Origin: Bacteroidales bacterium
GTDB taxonomy: Bacteria > Bacteroidota > Bacteroidia > Bacteroidales > Tenuifilaceae
Assembly: GCA_018056955.1 (NCBI GenBank)
Contig: JAGPEQ010000001.1
Span: forward strand, 1,773-65,772
Reading direction: 5' to 3'
Length of the DNA: 64,000 bases
The notes under the pieces are model-generated. The model ran no database searches and was not told where the DNA came from. It worked only from the letters and a program-made list of their open reading frames with translations. The first letter of the stretch is position 1. Every line of letters starts with the position of its first letter. Made by a program: the position numbers and the translations under genes. Below are positions 44,398 to 51,726 of the stretch, in pieces.

Positions 44398-44910
44398 ATG
44401 AAGGAAAGTAAGGATTTAGTTCGTTGGTATGCCGTTTACACCAAGCCGCGAAACGAGAAAAAGGTTTACGCCCGTTTGGTAGAAAAGGGGATTGAAACTT
44501 TCCTCCCTTTACAGAAAAAACTAAAACAGTGGAGCGATAGAAAAAAATTGGTAGATGAGCCCCTTTTCCGCTCATACATATTTGTCCATATTGACTTGAA
44601 ACGGTACTATGATGTATTAAATACCCAAGGGGTAGTTCGGTACATAACTTTCGAAGGCAAAGCAGTCCCCATCCCCGACAGGCAAATTGATCAGATTAAG
44701 CAGCTGCTTGTTCAGGATATTGAGCTTGAAGCGGTGGAGGGTCAAATTGAGCCGGGCACAAGGGTTGAAGTCCGATTTGGCTCGCTTCAGGGAATTGAAG
44801 GCGAAATGGTTGAACATTCGGGTAAAAAGAAGGTGGTTATCCGGATCGATCATATCAGCCACTCGCTCCTGGTTACTCTGCCTGCTGAGTATGTGGTGGT
44901 GAAAAGATAA
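44398..44910 (+). CDS. UpxY-family transcription antiterminator (NusG paralogue)
   Basis: This 170-residue protein has an NGN domain (about 8-110), opening W-Y-A-V-Y-T-K-P-R-N-E-K-K-V and containing P-L-F-R-S-Y-I-F-V. A KOW domain (about 118-168) has the G-S-L-Q-G-I-E-G-E core. In Bacteroides, UpxY proteins prevent premature termination in capsule loci and are their first gene. Here it is a single-gene unit closed by its own terminator, with no polysaccharide operon downstream, so its target lies elsewhere or it is a stranded remnant. Confidence 0.9.
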   Translation: MKESKDLVRWYAVYTKPRNEKKVYARLVEKGIETFLPLQKKLKQWSDRKKLVDEPLFRSYIFVHIDLKRYYDVLNTQGVVRYITFEGKAVPIPDRQIDQIKQLLVQDIELEAVEGQIEPGTRVEVRFGSLQGIEGEMVEHSGKKKVVIRIDHISHSLLVTLPAEYVVVKR

Positions 44911-44913
44911 TAA

Positions 44914-44935
44914 AAACAGGGCTTGCACCCTGTTT
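44914..44935. terminator. Bidirectional terminator between the UpxY-like gene and pepE
   Basis: AAACAGGG-CTTGCA-CCCTGTTT, an 8-bp perfect stem, starts 3 bp after one stop and ends 16 bp before the other gene's stop, serving both convergent units. Confidence 0.85.
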
Positions 44936-44951
44936 CACTATCAAAGTAATT

Positions 44952-45659
44952 TTACTCAAAAAGAAAATCCAAATCATCGCCGGGGTAAACCTCGCGGGGT
45001 GGTTGTCCTTTTTTGAAAATTCGAGCAGGTTTTGGGCCAATCAGGCTAAACTGCACATCTTCCAGCTTTATCATGGTTCCCTCGCGGAGTCCTACAACGT
45101 ATACATGTGGGTCCATTTCAACGAACTCCATAATTCTTTGCTCACGGGTTTCGCCAGCATGTCCCTCGGGGTTAGCATCCAGGTAGTGGGGGTTTATTTG
45201 AAACCGAACCAAACTGAAAGCGCTGAAACTGTCTGGTTCCGTAATTGGCATATCGTTAGTGGTGCAAATGGTAGGACAGGCAACATTTGCTCCTGCACTC
45301 CAACCAATGTAAGGCGTTCCACTTAATACTTTATTCCTTACTGCTTCAATAATATCGGTCTGCTGAATAGTTTTTAGCAACTTAAAGGTATTGCCTCCGC
45401 CTACAACTATTGCTTCGGCCTCCTGAACCGCTAGCTTTGCATTCCGATGGTGATGTATTGAGTCAACCTCAACCCCAAATTCACTGAATCGTTCCTGAAC
45501 CTTTTGCTCATACTCATTGTAGCTGAACGTAACGGCGGCCCATGGAATAAAAAGAACCCTTTTAATGCTACCTAAAAATTTTTCAATCTCCTTCTTGGGA
45601 TGCTCCAGGTAAGCCTCTCCTGCATTGGTTGAGTTGCTTATGAGTAATAGTCGAACCAT
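44952..45659 (-). CDS. pepE: Dipeptidase E (peptidase family S51)
   Basis: The protein is 235 residues from ATG 45659; the frame extends 18 codons upstream, but those overlap the next gene and do not match the family. PepE splits Asp-X dipeptides in the cytoplasm. The nucleophile is Ser121 in G-W-S-A-G-A-N, and Asp136 and His158 (N-P-H-Y) match the other E. coli PepE triad positions. G-G-G-N-T-F lies before the nucleophile. It is 50 bp downstream of the TPR protein gene. Confidence 0.93.
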   Translation of the reverse strand: MVRLLLISNSTNAGEAYLEHPKKEIEKFLGSIKRVLFIPWAAVTFSYNEYEQKVQERFSEFGVEVDSIHHHRNAKLAVQEAEAIVVGGGNTFKLLKTIQQTDIIEAVRNKVLSGTPYIGWSAGANVACPTICTTNDMPITEPDSFSAFSLVRFQINPHYLDANPEGHAGETREQRIMEFVEMDPHVYVVGLREGTMIKLEDVQFSLIGPKPARIFKKGQPPREVYPGDDLDFLFE

Positions 45660-45709
45660 GATTTTGAATTCATTTTGTTTGTGGTAAAAATACAAAAAAA
45701 CTAATACCA

Positions 45710-47650
45710 TCAAACCTTAAATGCAGCAATAAAAGCATCCTCCTTAAGCTCAAGGGACTTTATAAAATTGAGGGCTAAATCCTTTTGCTCTGCAAACTCC
45801 ATCAGGTCAATGCTTTTTACCACTTTTCGTAATTCATTCATGACCGATTTATCGTCCGATGTTCCAAATAGGTATACAATATCGCCGGGTCGAAGGTTCG
45901 ACCAATTTAAAGTGCTGCTTACAATAAAGGAACCAAATTGTCGAAATGCCATATTATCGGGGCAAAGAGTCAATATCTGCTTTTTATAGAGAATAAAAGG
46001 ATAAAGTTTGATGGAATTTTTACCTAACGACTTTACAATTGGATCATCTTTTAAATAGAGATTTAATGGTTCAAGTACACCTTCGTTCAATTCCCCATTA
46101 TTTTTTATGTACTCAATAACAATGTTGTATATATTGAAGTTAATGAAATCGCAACAGGCATTAGGCTCGGCAGCAATTACATAATAACAGAAGGTGTAAT
46201 TTTTATATAAAAAATGGAAAAAGTTTGGTTTTTCATCTACTTTTTTGATTTTGGCCTCCCACCAAGCAGAAAAATATCCTTCAACCTCGTAGCTGTTTTT
46301 CACCATCTGCAGGTTACAAAGGTTTTGGGAGATATTTTGGAATAAATGGTTTCGGAGCAGCTCCAGATTTACTAAAGCCCTTTTCTTTTTTCTATTTTCA
46401 ATTACCACCAACAGGAATAGGCTAATAAACACAACACTAAACCCCATTGCTATAAATAGGTTTAAACGTTGAGCTTTCAGCTTGGAGTTCATAGCGTTAA
46501 TTTCCTGCTCCTTTTTATCCCTTTCGTATTGGGCTTGCAGTTCTTCAATTTTTTGAAGGGTTTCAGAGTTTAAAATGGAATCCTTAATGGTGATATGGTC
46601 AAGCAGGTAGCTATATGCTTTTTGAAAGTTATTTGTTTTAACATAACACTCGGAGAGGAACTTGTTGCAATCACTTTCAACATCCTTTAAACCAATCTGC
46701 TTAGCCTTATTCAACGATTCCTGAAACATATTTATTGCTCGTTCAACTTTTCCTTGTGCAAGCAGAACCTGCCCCATATTTTTTTGGGTATAGCATACCC
46801 TGGTTACGCTTTTAAGCGATTGAAACATTTCAAGTGCATTCTGGTGGTAAAGCAAAGCATTATCCAAAAGGTTTTGTTTAAAGTAAAGTGAACCGATATT
46901 ATCCTGAATTATTGCTACACCTATTGATATTCCTAATGAATCATAAATATGAAGCGATTTAAGAAAGTACTCCAAGGCATCATCGTACTTTCCAAGTTCC
47001 AAGTATGCACTAGCTATATTATTCGATGCCCCAGCTACTGCTCTGGAATTGCCCTTTGCCTCGTTAATTTCCAAGTATTCCTTGAAAAATTCTATTGCTT
47101 TTGGATAGTTTTCCCTGTAAAAGTGAATTTGCCCAATACTATTCGAAGCAATTCCAGTTCCCTCAATATCACCAATTTTTTTATATAAATCCAATGCATT
47201 TAAGTAGAACTCAAGGGCTTTATCGTATTTGCCCCAATTACGGTAAATAAGACCTATGTCGTTTTGTATGCCGGCTAATAACCTAACGCTGTCGAGGTAT
47301 TTGTATATAGTTCCTGCGTTTTCCAAATTTTCAAGCGACAACCGAAACTCACCCATTTTCATGTAGCTAAAGCCAATTTGATGATACGCATTGGCTACAA
47401 GCTCCCTTTTCCCCAACCTGTTCGCTAGGTTTAAAGCACTTTTCCAGTAATTTAAACTTTTCTCGTAGTTGCTATCGGAATAGGCTATGGCTAACTCGGT
47501 TAGCGTTTTGTACCTATTCAAATCCGATTCTTGCTTTTGTAACGCTTGGTTAAGACTATCAATAGAATGATTCTGTGCCAAACCATTATTGAATAGAATG
47601 GCAAAGGTCAGTATTGCCGATATGATGCTAATTCTTAACACTAAAATCAA
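45710..47650 (-). CDS. TPR membrane protein with a degenerate SpoIIE-like C-terminal domain
   Basis: This 646-residue protein has a signal peptide (about 1-26), then seven or eight TPR repeats (about 45-350; A-L-E-F-Y-L-N-A-L-D-L-Y-K pattern) and a coiled coil (360-395). One membrane helix (397-418) and a cytoplasmic tail of about 225 residues follow. The build matches Bacteroidota TPR-TM-SpoIIE phosphatases. In the tail, however, the metal-binding motifs are gone: no G-D-x-Y, A-D-C-T-G-H-G is replaced near V-I-A-A-E-P (491-496), T-D-G near R-P-G-D-I-V-Y-L-F-G-T-S-D-D (587-600), and the final D-D by E-D (637-638). It is probably a non-catalytic partner-binding version. Confidence 0.75.
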   Translation of the reverse strand: MILVLRISIISAILTFAILFNNGLAQNHSIDSLNQALQKQESDLNRYKTLTELAIAYSDSNYEKSLNYWKSALNLANRLGKRELVANAYHQIGFSYMKMGEFRLSLENLENAGTIYKYLDSVRLLAGIQNDIGLIYRNWGKYDKALEFYLNALDLYKKIGDIEGTGIASNSIGQIHFYRENYPKAIEFFKEYLEINEAKGNSRAVAGASNNIASAYLELGKYDDALEYFLKSLHIYDSLGISIGVAIIQDNIGSLYFKQNLLDNALLYHQNALEMFQSLKSVTRVCYTQKNMGQVLLAQGKVERAINMFQESLNKAKQIGLKDVESDCNKFLSECYVKTNNFQKAYSYLLDHITIKDSILNSETLQKIEELQAQYERDKKEQEINAMNSKLKAQRLNLFIAMGFSVVFISLFLLVVIENRKKKRALVNLELLRNHLFQNISQNLCNLQMVKNSYEVEGYFSAWWEAKIKKVDEKPNFFHFLYKNYTFCYYVIAAEPNACCDFINFNIYNIVIEYIKNNGELNEGVLEPLNLYLKDDPIVKSLGKNSIKLYPFILYKKQILTLCPDNMAFRQFGSFIVSSTLNWSNLRPGDIVYLFGTSDDKSVMNELRKVVKSIDLMEFAEQKDLALNFIKSLELKEDAFIAAFKV

Positions 47651-47983
47651 TTTATAGCAATATACGGAAAAAATGAAAACAAGTAAACAGTTGTATTAAA
47701 AATGATTTAATAAACGTTGATGTTTTTGGGAGCTAAAGAATAGCAAAAAGTAATAAGTGTTACCTAATAGCTTAACTAGGTAGAAAAATAGTTACCAATG
47801 TTGTTTAGTTAAGGTTATTTGTCATGTTGCGCGCTAGCGAAACATTATGCTGTCGTTCTGAGTCACGATTTATCGGGATAAACTTAGCTGAAGCATCTCA
47901 GTGCTCATTTTTCTTCAATCCTTAGAAAAGATCACTCAACTTTGCTCGTGATGACAAAAGCACTATCTTCCTTTCTGCTCCCT

Positions 47984-48012
47984 TGTCATGTTGAGCCCAG
48001 TCGAAGCATCTC
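47984..48012 (+). repeat. TCATGTTGAG...CATCTC dispersed repeat, copy 1
   Basis: It reads TGTCATGTTGAGCC...GTCGAAGCATCTC. It shares both ends with the copies at 48532 and 51666 and has a variable centre. Confidence 0.7.
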
Positions 48013-48078
48013 TTAATGCCTTCAACTCTTCTTTTATGCAATACCTTTACCAACACGGAGAGTCATACGCAGTGGCAT

Positions 48079-48219
48079 AAAAGCCTGACCCGGCAATGGG
48101 TCGGGGGTGGAACGTGGCGGTGGGCTTTGTAAGCGATACCAAATGAGCCACGCTGCAGGCGTGGCGAATAGTATCGCGCGGCAGTTCCACCCACGGGGTA
48201 CCCATCGGGTCGGGCTTTT
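48079..48219. repeat. 141-nt element folding into one long multi-helix hairpin
   Basis: Nested pairing is seen directly. Helix 1: 48079-48092 with 48206-48219 (14 bp, one G-U). Continuation: 48096-48101 with 48200-48205. Helix 2: 48105-48113 with 48184-48192 (9 bp). Helix 3: 48133-48139 with 48171-48177 (7 bp). Tip: 48147-48153 with 48159-48165 (7 bp, 5-nt loop). It could be a structured RNA or the footprint of a palindromic mobile repeat; no protein is encoded. Confidence 0.65.
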
Positions 48220-48237
48220 CAGCCTTGATTTTCTTTG

Positions 48238-48267
48238 GTTCTTTCTTGTATCAAGACAAGAAAGAAC
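48238..48267. repeat. Perfect 11-bp hairpin next to the folded element
   Basis: GTTCTTTCTTG (48238-48248) and CAAGAAAGAAC (48257-48267) flank an 8-nt loop. It sits 18 nt after the 141-nt element and may belong to it. Confidence 0.7.
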
Positions 48268-48373
48268 GTTTAAATAGCTCTTTGCCCTGCTTTCCCATTG
48301 CGATGCAACGATTCACCCTTGCTCTTTGGAATACCATAGCGTGCATCGCTTAATATTTTGAATACCTCAATAC

Positions 48374-48418
48374 CCTGGGTTAAAACCCAGGGCTAATATG
48401 ATTTGCCCTTTTAGGGCG
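48374..48418. repeat. Bipartite REP-like hairpin element, copy B
   Basis: CCCTGGGTT-AA-AACCCAGGG (48374-48393, perfect) is followed by a 12-nt spacer and GCCCT-TTT-AGGGC (48406-48418). The architecture is the same as at 6206-6251. Confidence 0.65.
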
Positions 48419-48531
48419 AATAATGCACGCGTATGGAGAAGCACGCTAACAGGTGGGGTTACAGATATTACGCCCCTACAGGGCGGGAAGCGTTGTTCTT
48501 TGTTCGTTAATCGTTGTTCGTGAAGCTACTT

Positions 48532-48557
48532 TCATGTTGAGCTAAGCGAAACATCTC
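48532..48557 (+). repeat. TCATGTTGAG...CATCTC dispersed repeat, copy 2
   Basis: It differs from the reverse complement of 51666-51693 at one position over 26 bases. Confidence 0.75.
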
Positions 48558-48702
48558 ATGGGGTCGATTAGTAATCCTTGGCTGCGCTCAGAATGACAGG
48601 CATGTATATTTTTGTTAACTAAACGACATTGAAATAGTTACTCACATTTTAATGGGTTACTAAAAACTGCATCTCGGTTGCTAGTATAAAGCCATTAAAT
48701 GC

Positions 48703-50958
48703 TTATCGTTTAATCATTTTTTGAGTTACTATGCCAGTATCACTTTTGATGGTTAGAACATAGATTCCGCTTTGTAAATCACTACAATCTATTCGTAGGT
48801 TACCGGTTACTCTCGTTTTACTATAAACTACCTGTCCTATAAGATTTGTAAAAGTAACCGAGTAGCTTTCAGCTGAAGGGTATTCAACTTGTATAAAAGC
48901 ATTAAACGGATTGGGAAAAACCAAAAATTGCTTGCTGGTTTCAGTTCGTATTTCGGTAGCTGGATTAACAATGTAACTACTAATACTGCTTAAAGTCTGT
49001 TGCCCCTCGGCGTCGTAAGCCTTAACCCTATAGTAAACGCTTGTTTGCGATGGATTTGCTGGAATAACCGAGGTATACACTCCGTTAGTGCCACTCATCT
49101 GTAGCTGATTGATCAAACTGCTTTCTGTTATACCCCAAAGTAGGAAAATATTTCCTATTCGGCCCTCAGGGTCGCTTACGTTTGCGGTTACAGTAACCGC
49201 ATCGGCTGAAGTTGGGTTTGTTGGGGTATGTGAAACGCTAGAAATGGTTGGTACTTGATTGAGATTTACTGTAAACGATCCGTTGTAGTAGGCGGTATCC
49301 TGTAAATTATCAATTGCCGCTAGCTGAAAATAGATTGTTCCCGGACTCGTTTGCGAAGCAATGGGTGCACTGTATGCACCATTCTCAAACTGCATTTCGT
49401 AGGTATTACTCAAGTTGCCAACAGTAACGCCCCAACCTAAGAGAACCTTTGCAACGCTGCCGTCGCTATCGGTTATGTTTGCGGAAATAGTTATGGCCTG
49501 TCGGGTTACAGGCGACGCTGGGGTTATGTTAACATTGGTTATTAAAGGCTTTGAGTTTCCGGCGGCACTTACATTTATTGTAAAACTTTGTGTACCCTGG
49601 TTGGTTCCATCGGTTGCAGCCAGAACTACCTGGCTGTTTCCAATATTACTGTGATCGGGGGTGCCACTTAGGGTTGCTGTACCATTTCCGGTTGAGGTTA
49701 ATGTAAGCCATGCAGGCTTTTGTGTTGCCGTAATGGTTAATGGTGCTCCATTTCCGCCAGTTGCAGTAGCATTATATGTGTAAAGCTGATTTTCAACTGC
49801 CGTGGTTATAGGCGTTGAGGTAAACTGAATAGGGGTAACAGGCGAACTTACTGTTATGGTAAATGTTTGTTGTGTCTCACTAATTCCATCGGTAGCTTTT
49901 AAGGTTATCTGATTGCCACCTACATTTTCCTGGCCTGGTGTACCGCTTAGGGTTGCAGTACCATTACCTGTGGCTGTCAAAGTAAGCCATGTTGGCTTTT
50001 GCGTTGCCGAAATGGTGAGTGGCGTTCCATTTCCACCGGTTGCAGTAACATTATATGTATAAGTCACCCCAACAGTAGCTGAAGTAATAGGCGTGCTTGT
50101 GAATGTAATTGGTGTTGTACTTCCCCAAATTAACTGTGCATACTCTGGATGATCGATGAACGGGTTGCGATTATGCTGGTAGCTGGAATACACTACGTTA
50201 TTACGGTCAATCTCCTTCTGGCTTACCGGGTCTTGCTGATTCCATTTGAGCAGTAAAGTAATATACCACTGCTTGTATGCAGGATAGGCGGTTCCATCGA
50301 GTATTGCTTTGGCTTCGGTATTGTAGCTTGCCCAAGTTGCAATTAAGTTTTCGTACCGGGTTGCCATGTAAAAGTATGTACGGGCAAAATCGCCCTTATA
50401 CTCGTCAATGGGTTCAAATACTGTTAATGTTGCTCCGGAAGCAGAAGAGGTTCCTAACTTGCTTCCATTAAGCGATGTCCAGGTAACAGATGTAACCTCA
50501 CCAAAAATAAAATTGCTGCGCCTATTGTTTACATAACCATCGGTAGGGTAAAGGTGAAACAAGTCGGAATACATGGGAGATGCATCGTTAAACCAGCTCT
50601 TGGGAAACGAATGCTCACGGTTATAGCAATCGCCCTCGGAACTATAGTTTCCACACTGGTCAGTAACAAAAGTAAACTCGTAAGGTGGTGTTTGGCCGGG
50701 TTTATCGGAGTACATGTCCCATACCTTTCCATTGCTTTTCTTATCGGTGTACTGAAAGGCTGTCCATAACCCATCGTACGATATTACCGTATGGTTCTTT
50801 ATGATATTGTACAAAGCAGTTTTTAGCTCAGCACCTGTTTTCCCTTCGGCCGTGGCGTAGTAACCATCAGGAATTTGTGCAAAAATCTTTACCGATAGGG
50901 TTAAAATAAGTAACCCGAGTGTAAGTGCTCTCCTAAATCCTCCAGTCATAAAAATCAA
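48703..50958 (-). CDS. T9SS-exported endonuclease I family nuclease with Ig-like repeats
   Basis: This is a 751-residue secreted protein. After a signal peptide (1-28) comes an endonuclease I domain (about 30-280) with the catalytic R-E-H-S-F-P-K-S-W block (His116) and the family's N-R-R-S-N-F block. Two near-identical putative-Ig modules follow (286-373 and 378-466), then two further Ig-like modules (about 470-665). A T9SS sorting domain (about 672-751) opens V-F-P-N-P-F-N-A and ends M-I-K-R. It probably degrades extracellular DNA or RNA while held at the cell surface. It is 3 bp downstream of the cyclo-ligase gene on the same strand. Confidence 0.93.
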   Translation of the reverse strand: MIFMTGGFRRALTLGLLILTLSVKIFAQIPDGYYATAEGKTGAELKTALYNIIKNHTVISYDGLWTAFQYTDKKSNGKVWDMYSDKPGQTPPYEFTFVTDQCGNYSSEGDCYNREHSFPKSWFNDASPMYSDLFHLYPTDGYVNNRRSNFIFGEVTSVTWTSLNGSKLGTSSASGATLTVFEPIDEYKGDFARTYFYMATRYENLIATWASYNTEAKAILDGTAYPAYKQWYITLLLKWNQQDPVSQKEIDRNNVVYSSYQHNRNPFIDHPEYAQLIWGSTTPITFTSTPITSATVGVTYTYNVTATGGNGTPLTISATQKPTWLTLTATGNGTATLSGTPGQENVGGNQITLKATDGISETQQTFTITVSSPVTPIQFTSTPITTAVENQLYTYNATATGGNGAPLTITATQKPAWLTLTSTGNGTATLSGTPDHSNIGNSQVVLAATDGTNQGTQSFTINVSAAGNSKPLITNVNITPASPVTRQAITISANITDSDGSVAKVLLGWGVTVGNLSNTYEMQFENGAYSAPIASQTSPGTIYFQLAAIDNLQDTAYYNGSFTVNLNQVPTISSVSHTPTNPTSADAVTVTANVSDPEGRIGNIFLLWGITESSLINQLQMSGTNGVYTSVIPANPSQTSVYYRVKAYDAEGQQTLSSISSYIVNPATEIRTETSKQFLVFPNPFNAFIQVEYPSAESYSVTFTNLIGQVVYSKTRVTGNLRIDCSDLQSGIYVLTIKSDTGIVTQKMIKR
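49561..50103 (-). repeat. Intragenic tandem duplication of an Ig-like module
   Basis: Two ~88-codon units encode almost the same sequence (A-T-G-G-N-G-x-P-L-T-I-x-A-T-Q-K-P and G-T-A-T-L-S-G-T-P shared). The similarity is also visible in the DNA, suggesting recent duplication. Confidence 0.8.
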
Positions 50959-50961
50959 CTT

Positions 50962-51507
50962 TTAATTGCTAACCACAAGGTCAACAGGAATGTCGTGTTC
51001 CGAAACCGGAACTGAATCGATTATTTGAAACTCATAGGCTATGCCTACTTTAACTGCATTGCGAAGTAAAGGGAGGGTTCTATCGTAGTAACCTTTCCCC
51101 CTGCCAAGCCTATTCCCATTTCTGTCGAATGCAACACCAGGAATTATGGCAAAATCAATCTCATCGGCGTTAACTATACTGCCGGTTTTGGGCTCCATTA
51201 TTCCAAAACCACCACTCTTCTCCATGTTTTCAACTCCGTTGAATAACCTCAACTCCAATTCATCACCAACCACTACGGGCAAAACCATGCGCTTGCTGCC
51301 TGCCCATTTTATTACAAAGTCATGTGTATTTATCTCATCCGGTAACGACCAAAATGCTAGAACAGTCGTTGCTTTCTGGAACTGCTCCATGCTTTCAATT
51401 TCTGCAAATACATAACTCGCCCTTTCCCTTGCCAAGAAAGGATCCAGTAATAGCCTATGCGACTTAATAGCCTTCCGGATTTGATTTTTTAGCTCGTTCT
51501 TGCTCAT
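50962..51507 (-). CDS. 5-formyltetrahydrofolate cyclo-ligase
   Basis: This 181-residue enzyme converts 5-formyl-THF to 5,10-methenyl-THF with ATP. Its markers are an N-terminal K-x3-R-K-A-I-K-S-H, a central A-F-W-S-L-P-D-E-I-N-T block and the C-terminal I-P-G-V-A-F-D-R-N-G-N-R-L-G-R-G-K-G-Y-Y-D-R block, which forms the ATP site. It is followed by the nuclease gene after 3 bp. Confidence 0.95.
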   Translation of the reverse strand: MSKNELKNQIRKAIKSHRLLLDPFLARERASYVFAEIESMEQFQKATTVLAFWSLPDEINTHDFVIKWAGSKRMVLPVVVGDELELRLFNGVENMEKSGGFGIMEPKTGSIVNADEIDFAIIPGVAFDRNGNRLGRGKGYYDRTLPLLRNAVKVGIAYEFQIIDSVPVSEHDIPVDLVVSN

Positions 51508-51665
51508 AAATTTTATTACGGAATTAACCCAGAAAGGTTTAATCCAACACTACTCAAATTATGGAGACATTCAAATTTTCTACCCAATAACCAATGTTGT
51601 TTAGATATCAAAACAGACATTACCATCCTGAGTAAATCAGAAGTATATCTATTTTTCTAGGTTTT

Positions 51666-51693
51666 GAGATGTTTCGCTTCGCTCAACATGACA
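51666..51693 (-). repeat. TCATGTTGAG...CATCTC dispersed repeat, copy 3 (inverted)
   Basis: GAGATGTTTCGC...CAACATGACA is the reverse complement of copy 2 with one mismatch. It lies in the 219-bp gap between the cyclo-ligase and the gluzincin protein genes. Confidence 0.75.
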
Positions 51694-51726
51694 AAAGTCC
51701 TTAACCAAATAACATTGAAAAACCAA

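Larger units (their letters stand above)
47651..48702. other. 1.05-kb repeat-rich intergenic block
   Basis: No coding frame is supported on either strand. The block holds two copies of a TCATGTTGAG...CATCTC repeat, a 141-nt folded element, a separate 11-bp-stem hairpin and a bipartite REP-like element. A further CGCCC/GGGCG hairpin lies near 48475. Diverged pieces of the TCATGTTGAG repeat (near 47820 and 48590) are also visible. Confidence 0.8.

Noticed and set aside
45660..45713. Longer N-terminus for PepE
   Set aside because: It overlaps the upstream gene and adds residues unlike the family; ATG 45659 fits.
48079..48267. Folded element considered as tRNA, CRISPR or IS terminal repeats
   Set aside because: No cloverleaf, no regular repeat-spacer array and no transposase frame or target duplication.
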